A DNA stretch of 43,699 bases from assembly GCA_023384675.1 (NCBI GenBank), contig JAHDVK010000036.1, forward strand, positions 1 through 43,699, given 5' to 3'. A model generated the notes under the pieces. The model saw only the letters and a program-made list of their open reading frames with translations. It was not told the origin of the DNA and made no database searches. This DNA is from Bryobacteraceae bacterium (GTDB lineage Bacteria > Acidobacteriota > Terriglobia > Bryobacterales > Bryobacteraceae). Positions 17,348 through 24,697 of the stretch are shown piece by piece (position 1 is the first letter of the stretch; the number at the start of each line of letters is the position of its first letter). The translations under genes and the position numbers were made by a program.

Positions 17348-18232
17348 CTACTGATGCAGCGTCCCGGTATTCACCACCGGCGACGCCGCGGTTTCGCCGC
17401 ACAGCACCACCAGCAGATTCGAAACCATCGCCGCCTTCTGCTCTCCGTCCAATTCCACCACGCGGTTGCGGGCCAGGGCTTCGAGAGCCATCTCCACCAT
17501 GCCCACGGCGCCTTCCACGATTTTCGTCCGGGCGGCGATCACCGCGCCCGCCTGCTGGCGGCGGAGCATCGCCGAGGCGATCTCGGGGGCGTAGGCGAGA
17601 TGCGAGATGCGGGCTTCGATCACTTCGACGCCGGCCACCTGAAGCCGGTCCTGTATTTCGCGCTTCAGTTCCTCGGCCACCTGCGCCGTATTGCCGCGCA
17701 GCGACACCGTCACGTCGTCGTGCGCGTCGTAGGGGTAGGTGGTGGCCAGGTTGCGCACCGCCGCCTCGCTTTGCACGTGGACGTAGTTTTCGAAGGCGTC
17801 CACCTGGAAGATCGCCTCGGCGGTGTCCACTACCTTCCAAACCACCACGGCGGCGATCTCGATCGGATTGCCGTCCTGGTCGTTCACCTTCATCTTGCTG
17901 GTTTCGAAGTTTCTCACCCGAAGCGAGACGTGCTTTTTGGCGAAAAACGGATTCGCCCAGCGCAGGCCCTGCTCCGCGGCCGTGCCCACATAGCGGCCAA
18001 ACAGTGTGAGAACCACACCCTGGTTCGGCTGCACCGTGAAATAGCCGGCCATGGCGACCAGGTTCGCGAACCACAGGATCGCGAACGACCATATCACCAG
18101 CAAGGGCCGCTCGCCCTGCGGCGTGTTCCGCACGATCAGCACGATCGCCACAATCGGCACGATCACCATCACGATGCTCAAGAGCAACATGGGGATGCCG
18201 CTCCAGGCCGAGATTACCTTTTCACGCAACAT
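17348..18232 (-). CDS. SPFH (band 7/stomatin-prohibitin) membrane protein
   Basis: A 294-residue protein with two membrane helices (about 11-33 and 45-64), then the SPFH domain starting at FTVQPNQGVVLTLFGRYVG, with GLRWANPFF, IEIAAVVVWKVVDTAEAIF and the helical RREIQDRL/AGVEVIEARISHL end. The C-terminal AGAVIAARTKIVEGAVGMVE helix is the usual oligomerising part. SPFH proteins form large membrane rings or microdomains and recruit partners such as proteases. The start has GGAGG 8 nt upstream. First gene of the SPFH-Arc-HerA operon, with a well-formed promoter 30-60 bp upstream. Confidence 0.92.
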   Translation of the reverse strand: MLREKVISAWSGIPMLLLSIVMVIVPIVAIVLIVRNTPQGERPLLVIWSFAILWFANLVAMAGYFTVQPNQGVVLTLFGRYVGTAAEQGLRWANPFFAKKHVSLRVRNFETSKMKVNDQDGNPIEIAAVVVWKVVDTAEAIFQVDAFENYVHVQSEAAVRNLATTYPYDAHDDVTVSLRGNTAQVAEELKREIQDRLQVAGVEVIEARISHLAYAPEIASAMLRRQQAGAVIAARTKIVEGAVGMVEMALEALARNRVVELDGEQKAAMVSNLLVVLCGETAASPVVNTGTLHQ

Positions 18233-18265
18233 CGGAAGAACCTCCAGTGAAATCTTTTAGCTACT

Positions 18266-18281
18266 AAAGTGATATCACTTT
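18266..18281. promoter_or_regulatory. 16-bp perfect palindrome, probable operator
   Basis: AAAGTGATATCACTTT is self-complementary over all 16 bases and covers the -10 box of the SPFH promoter completely. A bound repressor there would block RNA polymerase. The operon's own ribbon-helix-helix protein is the simplest candidate; another regulator acting on the divergent gene at 18318 is possible. The palindrome itself is seen directly; the binding partner is inferred. Confidence 0.7.
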
Positions 18282-18297
18282 GAACTCATGCTGTCAA
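18269..18297 (-). promoter_or_regulatory. Sigma70-like promoter of the SPFH-Arc-HerA operon
   Basis: Read on the minus strand, a perfect -35 TTGACA (plus 18292-18297) and a -10 TATCAC (plus 18269-18274) are separated by exactly 17 nt. Transcription would begin near 18262, leaving a leader of about 30 nt containing GGAGG before the ATG at 18232. The -35 box overlaps the region before the divergent sialidase-like gene. Confidence 0.7.
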
Positions 18298-18317
18298 GAG
18301 GAATCGTGCGCGGTAAG

Positions 18318-19415
18318 ATGAGGGGCATGTTGCAAATCGCGATCGCTATTCTTTGCGCGGCCTCCGTTCTCGGCGCCGCCGAACACGGGTTTGTCTATAA
18401 CGAGCCGGGCCGGTTTGGCGGCTGGCCTGCGAACCACGGCATGTGGAGTTGGGGCGATGAGATGCTGGTGGGCTTTGAAGTGGGTCATTTCCGCGACACG
18501 GAGAAGGGCCATGCGATCGATTACACGAAACCGGCCGAACATGTTTTGGCGCGTTCCACCGATGGCGGGAAGACGTGGACGATTGAGCGCCCCGAGGGCC
18601 TGAAGCCGCCGCCCGGCGTGAAAGTGGCGGGCGTGCCCACGGGGCCGGACGGGCGCCCGTTGACCGATTCGCCCGGCGGCTTCGATTTTGCGCAGCCAGG
18701 CTTTGTGCTCACCGCGCGAATGGAGAGCCACCAGGGCGGGCAATCGCGATTTTACGTGTCGAGGGACAAGGGCCGGAGCTGGCAAGGCCCCTTCCGGCTG
18801 CCCGATTTCGGCCAGGCGCACGGCACGGCCGCCCGGACGGATTACCTGATCAACGGCAAGCACGACATGACAATGTTCATCACCGTCGCCAAGGCCAACG
18901 GGCGCGAGGGCCGCGTGATGGCCGTCCGCACGCGCGATGGCGCGAAAACGTGGACCATGGAAGGCTTCGTGACGCCCGAACCCGAGGGCAACGATTACGC
19001 CATCATGCCCTCGTCGATCCGGCTCAAGAACGGCTCGATCATCACGTCGGTCCGCTACCGCAAGTACATCGAAATCTACCGCAGTGACGACGACGCGAAG
19101 ACCTGGCGGAGCCTCGGGCAGGCTGTGGACACGCTCTCCGGCAACCCGCCGAGCATGATTCAGTTGAAGGACGGCCGCATTGCGCTCACCTATGGTCATC
19201 GCGCCAAGCCGTTCGGCATCCGCGCGAAGATCAGCAAGGATGAAGGCAAAACATGGGGTGAGGAAATCGTCTTGCGCGACGACGGCGGCAACTGGGACCT
19301 CGGCTATCCCCGCACGGTGCAGCGCACCGACGGCAAACTGGTGACGGTGTATTACTACAACACCGCCGCGAACGCGGAGCGCTTCATCGGCTACACGATC
19401 TGGGAGGCGAAGTAG
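18318..19415 (+). CDS. Secreted sialidase-like BNR/Asp-box protein
   Basis: About 365 residues. A signal peptide (LQIAIAILCAASVLGAA) is followed by a six-bladed propeller-type protein with repeated Asp boxes: STDGGKTW, SRDKGRSW, TRDGAKTW, SDDDAKTW and SKDEGKTW. This is the sialidase/neuraminidase fold, but related acidobacterial proteins may act on other glycans. I could not confirm the full sialidase active-site set (Arg triad, Tyr). The start is uncertain among 18318, 18327 and 18288; 18318 gives a normal signal peptide. It ends one base before the stop of the convergent sulfatase. Its setting beside two sulfatases and a TonB receptor suggests host or plant glycan breakdown. Confidence 0.82.
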   Translation: MRGMLQIAIAILCAASVLGAAEHGFVYNEPGRFGGWPANHGMWSWGDEMLVGFEVGHFRDTEKGHAIDYTKPAEHVLARSTDGGKTWTIERPEGLKPPPGVKVAGVPTGPDGRPLTDSPGGFDFAQPGFVLTARMESHQGGQSRFYVSRDKGRSWQGPFRLPDFGQAHGTAARTDYLINGKHDMTMFITVAKANGREGRVMAVRTRDGAKTWTMEGFVTPEPEGNDYAIMPSSIRLKNGSIITSVRYRKYIEIYRSDDDAKTWRSLGQAVDTLSGNPPSMIQLKDGRIALTYGHRAKPFGIRAKISKDEGKTWGEEIVLRDDGGNWDLGYPRTVQRTDGKLVTVYYYNTAANAERFIGYTIWEAK

Positions 19416-19416
19416 G

Positions 19417-20781
19417 CTACAGCGCCATCGCCTCTTCGGACTCCGGCTCGCCGCCGCGGTCGGCGGTGTCCTTCATCCACTGGTCGAGGATCGCGCTCAT
19501 GCTCGCGATGCGCGCCTTCTGCGTCGAATCGCCGGCGAGATTGCGGACTTCGTGCGGATCTGATTGCGTATCGTAGAACTCAACATCGGGCTTGCGCGGC
19601 GCCATGAATAAGGACTGAACGGCGTTGAGCTTGCCCGCCTTGTGCAGATCCTCGAGCACCGTGCGCGTGGGGTACTGCGTCTGAATGTAGTTATTGAACT
19701 GCGTATACGGCCGCTCGGGCATGAAGTTGCGAATGTATTTGTAGCGGCGGTCGCGGACGGCGCGGATGCGGTCGCGGGTCATGTCGCAGCGGTCGCGCGC
19801 GGTCACGATGTGCTCGCGGGGTTTGACGCGATCGCCCCACAGCGGCTGCCCATGGAAAGGCTCGGGCAGTTCGAGGCCCGCCAGACGCAGAATCTGCGCG
19901 GTGACATCAAGCGCGATCACCGGATCCTCGCGGACCGAACCGGGCTTGCCCGCGCCCGGCCATTTCGTAATCAGCGGCACGCGCGTCCCCGTGTCGTAGA
20001 GCCATTGCTTGCCGCGCAGCAGGCAACGGCCGTTGTCGCCCATGAAGATGATCGCCGTATTGTCCAGCGCGCCGTCCTTGCGGAGCGTGTCGAGAAGCAC
20101 GCCCACCTGCTGGTCCAGCAGATTCACGCAGTCCAGGTAATTGGCGAACTCGTCGCGCACCGCCGGATGGTCCGGCCAATAGGGGGGCAGTTCCACCTTG
20201 GCGGGGTCGATCAGTTCCGGCAGCTTGCGCGCTGCTACGAACGCCGGACCCTTGTGCGTGGCCTGGAAGTTGACCTGCGCGAAAAAGGGCTGGCCCTTGG
20301 CGCGCTGGTTCCAATGTGTCCCTTCGAACGGTTTTTCGTCGAGGTTGAAGTTGAAATCCGTCTTGCCCTGGCCGCGCACGCCGGGGGCGAATTCAAGGAC
20401 ATTTGCCGTGAAATAGCCCGCGTCGCGCAGGCGATGACTGAGCAGGCGGGCATTGCCGGGCAGACGGTAGCCGTCCTTGCGGTGGCTGCGGTGCTGATGG
20501 GTGCCCGTGGTGGTCTGATACAACCCGACGTTGAATGCCGAACGCGCGGCCGAACACACGGGCGCGGTGGTGTGGGCCTGGTTGAAGCGCACGCCTTCGG
20601 CGGCGAGGCGATCCAGGTTCGGGGTGCGGACCAGGGGATAGCCGTAGCAGCCAAGCTCGGGGCTGTGGTCCTCGGCCAGAATCCAAAGAATATTGGGCCG
20701 GTCCTGGGCTGAGCCGCTCAGGGAGCGGACAAATGCGGGAGCCAGGGGAGCAGTGCGGAAGAGGTTTCGTCTTGTCAACAT
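19417..20781 (-). CDS. Secreted sulfatase (formylglycine type)
   Basis: A 454-residue arylsulfatase-superfamily hydrolase that removes sulfate esters or N-sulfate. A Tat/Sec-like leader (LTRRNLFRTAPLAPAFV) is followed by RPNILWILAEDHSPELGCYG (metal ligands) and the formylglycine motif C76-S-A-A-R80, which a formylglycine-generating enzyme must activate. FMGDNGRCL carries further metal ligands, and KPDVEFYDTQSDPHEVRNLA is the usual C-terminal signature. The layout resembles heparan N-sulfatase-like enzymes, but the substrate is not certain. No formylglycine-generating enzyme is encoded in the window. The gene diverges from the TonB receptor at 20903 across 121 bp and converges on the sialidase-like gene with a 1-nt gap. 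Confidence 0.92.
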   Translation of the reverse strand: MLTRRNLFRTAPLAPAFVRSLSGSAQDRPNILWILAEDHSPELGCYGYPLVRTPNLDRLAAEGVRFNQAHTTAPVCSAARSAFNVGLYQTTTGTHQHRSHRKDGYRLPGNARLLSHRLRDAGYFTANVLEFAPGVRGQGKTDFNFNLDEKPFEGTHWNQRAKGQPFFAQVNFQATHKGPAFVAARKLPELIDPAKVELPPYWPDHPAVRDEFANYLDCVNLLDQQVGVLLDTLRKDGALDNTAIIFMGDNGRCLLRGKQWLYDTGTRVPLITKWPGAGKPGSVREDPVIALDVTAQILRLAGLELPEPFHGQPLWGDRVKPREHIVTARDRCDMTRDRIRAVRDRRYKYIRNFMPERPYTQFNNYIQTQYPTRTVLEDLHKAGKLNAVQSLFMAPRKPDVEFYDTQSDPHEVRNLAGDSTQKARIASMSAILDQWMKDTADRGGEPESEEAMAL

Positions 20782-20824
20782 GACTATCTTTCGACGCTAT
20801 CTAAAGTAATTTACATTCGCTTCG

Positions 20825-20846
20825 GATTTCGCTCCAACGCGAAATC
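20825..20846. promoter_or_regulatory. Inverted repeat between sulfatase and TonB receptor, possible operator
   Basis: GATTTCGC (20825-20832), a 6-nt centre and GCGAAATC (20839-20846) form a perfect 8-bp inverted repeat in the divergent intergenic region. A -10-like TAAAAT lies at 20867-20872 for the receptor gene; the right arm reaches the expected -35 position. A dimeric regulator could control both genes from here. As RNA the same bases would form a hairpin, but they lie upstream of the likely transcription start. Confidence 0.4.
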
Positions 20847-20902
20847 GAATCGTCATACTTCGGCGTTAAAATGGGAGCGTCTGTTCCTTGTCAGGAGTCT
20901 CA

Positions 20903-23900
20903 ATGCCAATCAAAGCATACCTCGGTGCGCTCATCTTGTGCGCATTCTCTTTCAGTGCGTCCGCCCAGTCACTCGCCGGGTTGGGCGCCATCAACGGCAC
21001 CGTCACCGACGCAACCGGCGCGGTGGTGCCGGGGGCGCAAGTCATCGTATCAAACCCGAACACGGGTGTCCGCCGTCAGTTGGAAACGAACGCGGCGGGC
21101 CTGTTTTCGGCTCCTTCTCTTACTCCCGGACCGGGCTACGTGGTCGCGGTCCAACAGCCTGGCTTCGCAAACTGGGAGGCCCGGGACATCCAGGTGCAGG
21201 TGGGCCAGAACGTGTCCCTCAATATCGCTCTGACGGTGGGCCAGCAAGCTCAGGAAATCACCATCACCGATTCAACGCCCGTGGTGGACCAGTTGAAGAC
21301 GGGCGTCTCCGATGTCGTCAGTGACCGTCAAATCATGAACCTGCCTATCAACGGCCGCCGCGTGGACAGCTTCGTGCTGCTCACGCCCGGCGTCGTCGCC
21401 GATGGCACTTTCGGCCTGCTCAGCTTCCGCGGCGTGCCCGGCGGCAATGCCTTTCTCACCGACGGCAACGACACAACCCAGGGCTACTACAACGAAAACG
21501 CGGGTCGCACCCGCATCTCCTCAAACATCTCGCAGGACGCCGTGCAGGAGTTCCAGGTGCAGACCAGCGGCTATTCGGCCGAGTTCGGCCGCGCCGCCGG
21601 GGGCAGCGTGAACACCGTCACCCGCAGCGGAACGAACGACATCCACGGGACCGGGTACTGGTTCTTCCGCAACCAGAGTTTCAACGCGAACGACCGTTAC
21701 GCGAACGCGATCGGCCAGCCGAAGCCCGAGGAACTGCGCAATCAGTTTGGCGGCTCGGTAGGCGGGGCGATCCAGAAGGACAAGCTCTTCTACTTCGTCA
21801 ACGGCGACTTCACCCGGCGCAACTTCCCGCTGGTTTCGGCGATTCAGAACCCTCGCCTGTTCTCCTCCGACGGCACCTTCATCGGCGACTGCGGCGCGCC
21901 GGCGACGGCCCAGCAGTGCGCGGCCGCCGTGAGCTACTTCCGCCGCTTCTTCGGCGAAATCCCACGCACCGCCGACCAGGACACCGGCTTCGCCAAGCTC
22001 GACTGGCGTCCCAACGAGAACAACGCCCTGTCGCTCAGCTTCAACGTGATGAACTGGATCTCGCCCAACGGCATTCAGACCCAGGCCACCCGCACCGACG
22101 GCGGCGGTATCGGAAACAACGGCGACTCCAGCGTGAAACATCGTTTTGCCCGCATCGCCCACACCGGCATCATCAAGCCGACCCTCGTGAACGAATTCCG
22201 TTTCGGCTGGTTCAAGGACCGGCTGTTCGACGTCGTGAACCCGGAACTGGCGCCGCCGAACGGCCTGCTCGGCCAGTTGAGCGTCGCCGGTCAGGGCAAC
22301 CTGGGCGTCGCCACCTTCCTCCCTCGCGTCCAGCCCACCGAGGACCGCTATCAGTTCGCCAACAATCTGACCTGGATGGTGGGCCGGCACAACTTCAAGT
22401 TCGGCTTCGACATCGCCCATACCCGCGACGTCCTCGACCTGCTCAACAACGGTCAGGGGAGCTATGTGTACCCGTCGGTGACCGCATTTGCGCAGGACCT
22501 CACCAACCTGGACGGCGGCAAGCGCTGGCAATCCTATTCGCAGAATTTCGGCACCCCCGAACTCTCCGTCTACGTGCGCGATTTCAACTTCTTCGCGCAG
22601 GACCAGTGGCGCGTCACCAGCCGGTTCACCTTGAACTACGGCATCCGCTACGAATACGCGCAGTTCGCCCAGCCCACGCAGCCGAACGCCGACTACCCGC
22701 TGACCGGGCGCATCAACCAGCCGGGCAAGAACTTCGCCCCGCGTGTGGGCTTCGCTTACTCGCTCGATCAGTCGGCGAAGACCGTGCTGCGCGCCAGTTA
22801 TGGCATCTTCTATGCCCGCATGCCCGGCGCGCTCGTCGGCAATCTCCACCAGATCAATGGGCTGACCCAGCGGCCCATTACTCTTCAGGCCAACGTGCCC
22901 GCCGACTTAGCGCTCGGCCCAGTGTTCCCGACCCGGCTGGCTTCGCTCGACCGCACTCCGCCCCCAGGCGTTCTCAGCATCGGCTTCGCGGACCAGAATC
23001 TCCGGTCGCCCTACACCCAGCAGTGGGATCTCGGCCTTGAGCGCGAGATCACCCGGAACCTCGGCGTAACTCTCAGCTACCTCGGCAGCCGCGGTGTGGG
23101 CTTCTTTGGCGTGCGCGACCTGAACATCGGCGCGCAAGGCGCTCCGTTCACCTACACGATCCGTGACGCCCAGGGCGCCAACGTGGGCACATTCACCACA
23201 CCCACCTACCTGCGCGCCAATCGCGTGGACACCCGGTTCCAGCGCGTCACGCAGACCGAGAACGCCAATAGCACCTGGTACAACGCGATGGTGGTCCAGG
23301 TCCGCCAACGCGCTTCCCGCTGGTTTGAAGGCACCCTCAACTACACGTGGTCGCACGCCATCGACACCGACATGGGCGGCGGCAGCAACAACCTGTTCTT
23401 CGACCGCGTCGGCACGGTGACCAACGGCGATTACCGCGCCGACAAGGGCACGTCGATGCTCGATGTGCGGCACCGGACGGTGTTTACTGGCCTGATAACG
23501 CCGCCGGAGCGGAAGTTTGAAAACGCATTCGCGCGGCAAACGCTCAACGGCTGGAACCTGTCGTTCATCGGCACTCTGTCGTCGGCGCCGTGGACCACAC
23601 CGACGGTGTTCGCCTCCGGCACGCAGTTCGCCGGACAGGCGTTCCTGAACACGCTGAATGGCTTCGGCGGATCGACGCGCGTGCCCTTCCAGTCGCGCGC
23701 ATCGATTCCCGTGGATGAGATCCGGCGCGTGGACGCCCGCCTCACCAAGGTCATCCGGATCAGCGAACGGATGCAGACGCACTTCAACTTCGAAGTGTTC
23801 AATCTGTTCAACCGCGTTACCGATACCAGCGTCGCCAGTCAGGCCTTCGAAGCCCGCTCGGGCGTGCTCACTCCGGTCGCCGGTTTGGGCCGGGGCGTCG

Positions 23901-23968
23901 CCTCTCAGGGCTTCCCCGACGGCACCAACGCCCGGCGCGCGCAGATCGCTCTGCGGTTCATCTTCTGA
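20903..23968 (+). CDS. Oar-like TonB-dependent outer-membrane receptor
   Basis: A 1021-residue outer-membrane protein. Signal peptide: AYLGALILCAFSFSASAQ. Residues about 30-110 are a carboxypeptidase-regulatory-like fold (INGTVTDATGAVVPGAQVIV), followed by a plug with NLPINGRRVDSFVLLTPGVV and EFQVQTSGYSAEFGRAAGGSVNTVTRSGTN, then a large barrel. FNFEVFNLFNR and the C-terminal IALRFIF (ending in Phe) are typical of the acidobacterial Oar-like family. The start at 20903 has CAGGAG upstream; GTG 20888 is possible but less likely. The divergent sulfatase and other glycan genes suggest that it imports glycan fragments (inference). Confidence 0.93.
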   Translation: MPIKAYLGALILCAFSFSASAQSLAGLGAINGTVTDATGAVVPGAQVIVSNPNTGVRRQLETNAAGLFSAPSLTPGPGYVVAVQQPGFANWEARDIQVQVGQNVSLNIALTVGQQAQEITITDSTPVVDQLKTGVSDVVSDRQIMNLPINGRRVDSFVLLTPGVVADGTFGLLSFRGVPGGNAFLTDGNDTTQGYYNENAGRTRISSNISQDAVQEFQVQTSGYSAEFGRAAGGSVNTVTRSGTNDIHGTGYWFFRNQSFNANDRYANAIGQPKPEELRNQFGGSVGGAIQKDKLFYFVNGDFTRRNFPLVSAIQNPRLFSSDGTFIGDCGAPATAQQCAAAVSYFRRFFGEIPRTADQDTGFAKLDWRPNENNALSLSFNVMNWISPNGIQTQATRTDGGGIGNNGDSSVKHRFARIAHTGIIKPTLVNEFRFGWFKDRLFDVVNPELAPPNGLLGQLSVAGQGNLGVATFLPRVQPTEDRYQFANNLTWMVGRHNFKFGFDIAHTRDVLDLLNNGQGSYVYPSVTAFAQDLTNLDGGKRWQSYSQNFGTPELSVYVRDFNFFAQDQWRVTSRFTLNYGIRYEYAQFAQPTQPNADYPLTGRINQPGKNFAPRVGFAYSLDQSAKTVLRASYGIFYARMPGALVGNLHQINGLTQRPITLQANVPADLALGPVFPTRLASLDRTPPPGVLSIGFADQNLRSPYTQQWDLGLEREITRNLGVTLSYLGSRGVGFFGVRDLNIGAQGAPFTYTIRDAQGANVGTFTTPTYLRANRVDTRFQRVTQTENANSTWYNAMVVQVRQRASRWFEGTLNYTWSHAIDTDMGGGSNNLFFDRVGTVTNGDYRADKGTSMLDVRHRTVFTGLITPPERKFENAFARQTLNGWNLSFIGTLSSAPWTTPTVFASGTQFAGQAFLNTLNGFGGSTRVPFQSRASIPVDEIRRVDARLTKVIRISERMQTHFNFEVFNLFNRVTDTSVASQAFEARSGVLTPVAGLGRGVASQGFPDGTNARRAQIALRFIF

Positions 23969-23990
23969 GCCGCTATACTAATTAGTTGGC

Positions 23991-24020
23991 GAACCCGCGC
24001 CGCGGTTTGGGCGCGGGTTC
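23991..24020 (+). terminator. Strong hairpin between receptor and secG, possible terminator
   Basis: GAACCCGCGCC (23991-24001), an 8-nt loop and GGCGCGGGTTC (24010-24020) form a perfect 11-bp stem. Only GTCTT follows, so the U-tract is poor, and the hairpin lies just 17 nt before the secG start. It may end the receptor transcript or shape the secG leader. A -10-like TATACT at 23974-23979 could serve secG. Confidence 0.5.
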
Positions 24021-24037
24021 GTCTTGAAGGAATCCCT

Positions 24038-24454
24038 ATGATCACGCTTTTGACCATCATCCATGTGATTGTGTGCCTGTTTCTGATCATCGTCGTGTTG
24101 CTGCAAAGCGGCAAGGCGGCCGATCTGGCTGGCGCGTTCGGCGGCATGGGTTCGCAGACGGCCTTCGGACCTCGCGGCGCCGCCACGATTCTGTCGAAAG
24201 CAACCACCATCGCGGCCGTACTCTTTATGGCAGGTTCGCTGAGCCTGGCCATCTTGTACACGCGCGCGGGCTCCGGCAGCGGCTCGACGGTCCTTGAATC
24301 CGCGCCCGCCCCCGGTACCGCGCCCGCTCCGGGCACCCCCGGCGGTCAACAGTCCATCCAGATGGAACTCGAAAATCCGGCTACTGGCGAAAAGAGCACC
24401 GTGGATGTGCCCCTGCCGCCGCAGACGCCCGAAAACACGAAGCCGAAGCCCTAG
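24038..24454 (+). CDS. secG: SecG, preprotein translocase subunit
   Basis: A 138-residue inner-membrane subunit of the SecYEG translocon. It has a first helix (LLTIIHVIVCLFLIIVVLLQ), the diagnostic QSGKAADLAGAFGG segment that links the two helices, FGPRGAATILSK, and a second helix (TIAAVLFMAGSLSLAILYT). A Pro/Gly-rich tail of about 60 residues, much longer than in Escherichia coli SecG, extends the C-terminus. It lies directly before tRNA-Leu, a common neighbour in many bacteria. AAGGAAT upstream acts as ribosome binding site. Confidence 0.95.
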   Translation: MITLLTIIHVIVCLFLIIVVLLQSGKAADLAGAFGGMGSQTAFGPRGAATILSKATTIAAVLFMAGSLSLAILYTRAGSGSGSTVLESAPAPGTAPAPGTPGGQQSIQMELENPATGEKSTVDVPLPPQTPENTKPKP

Positions 24455-24464
24455 ACGGGCGGGC

Positions 24465-24470
24465 TATAAT
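24465..24470 (+). promoter_or_regulatory. -10 box (TATAAT) before tRNA-Leu
   Basis: A consensus TATAAT ends 37 nt before the tRNA, with no good -35 match. A CCGGCGC...GCGCCGG hairpin at about 24482-24500 lies between it and the mature 5' end and would be part of the precursor removed by RNase P. Confidence 0.5.
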
Positions 24471-24507
24471 GAAGTTGAAACCCGGCGCCGCTCGCGCCGG
24501 ACCACCT

Positions 24508-24594
24508 GCGGAGGTGGCGGAATTGGCAGACGCACTAGCTTGAGGTGCTAGCGGGAGTAATCTCGTGGGGGTTCAAGTCCCCCTCTCCGCACCA
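24508..24594 (+). tRNA. tRNA-Leu (anticodon GAG)
   Basis: An 87-nt class II tRNA. The acceptor strands GCGGAGG and TCTCCGC pair with one G-U, and CCA is encoded at 24592-24594. The anticodon stem CTAGC/GCTAG encloses loop TTGAGGT, giving anticodon GAG for CUC/CUU leucine codons. The long variable arm (CGGGAGTAATCTCG) and T-loop GTTCAAGTCC are as expected for leucine. Confidence 0.97.
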
Positions 24595-24600
24595 AGATCG

Positions 24601-24629
24601 AAAAGCCCCGGAATTTCTGGGGCTTTTCC
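24601..24629 (+). terminator. Rho-independent terminator after tRNA-Leu
   Basis: AAAAGCCCC (24601-24609) and GGGGCTTTT (24619-24627) form a 9-bp stem around a 9-nt loop, with T residues closing the stem. It begins 6 nt after the CCA end, so it very likely ends the tRNA transcript and may also end any opposing transcript. Confidence 0.88.
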
Positions 24630-24697
24630 CTTTGCCCGCCGGTTCAATCCGGCCCCTCCTCGGCGTTTTGTCGATAGAATGCCTTGGAGGAAGTATC

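Noticed and set aside
19642-20712. 356-codon plus-strand open frame opposite the sulfatase.
   Set aside because: The minus strand has a complete sulfatase with its active site; this frame has no recognisable motif.
21521-22849. 442-codon minus-strand open frame inside the Oar-like receptor gene.
   Set aside because: Val/Glu/Gly-rich composition and no family features; a shadow of a high-GC gene with clear receptor domains on the other strand.
24545-24697. Upstream extension of the second sulfatase through tRNA-Leu.
   Set aside because: It reads through a tRNA and a terminator; GGAGG and a Tat-like leader fix the start at 24698.
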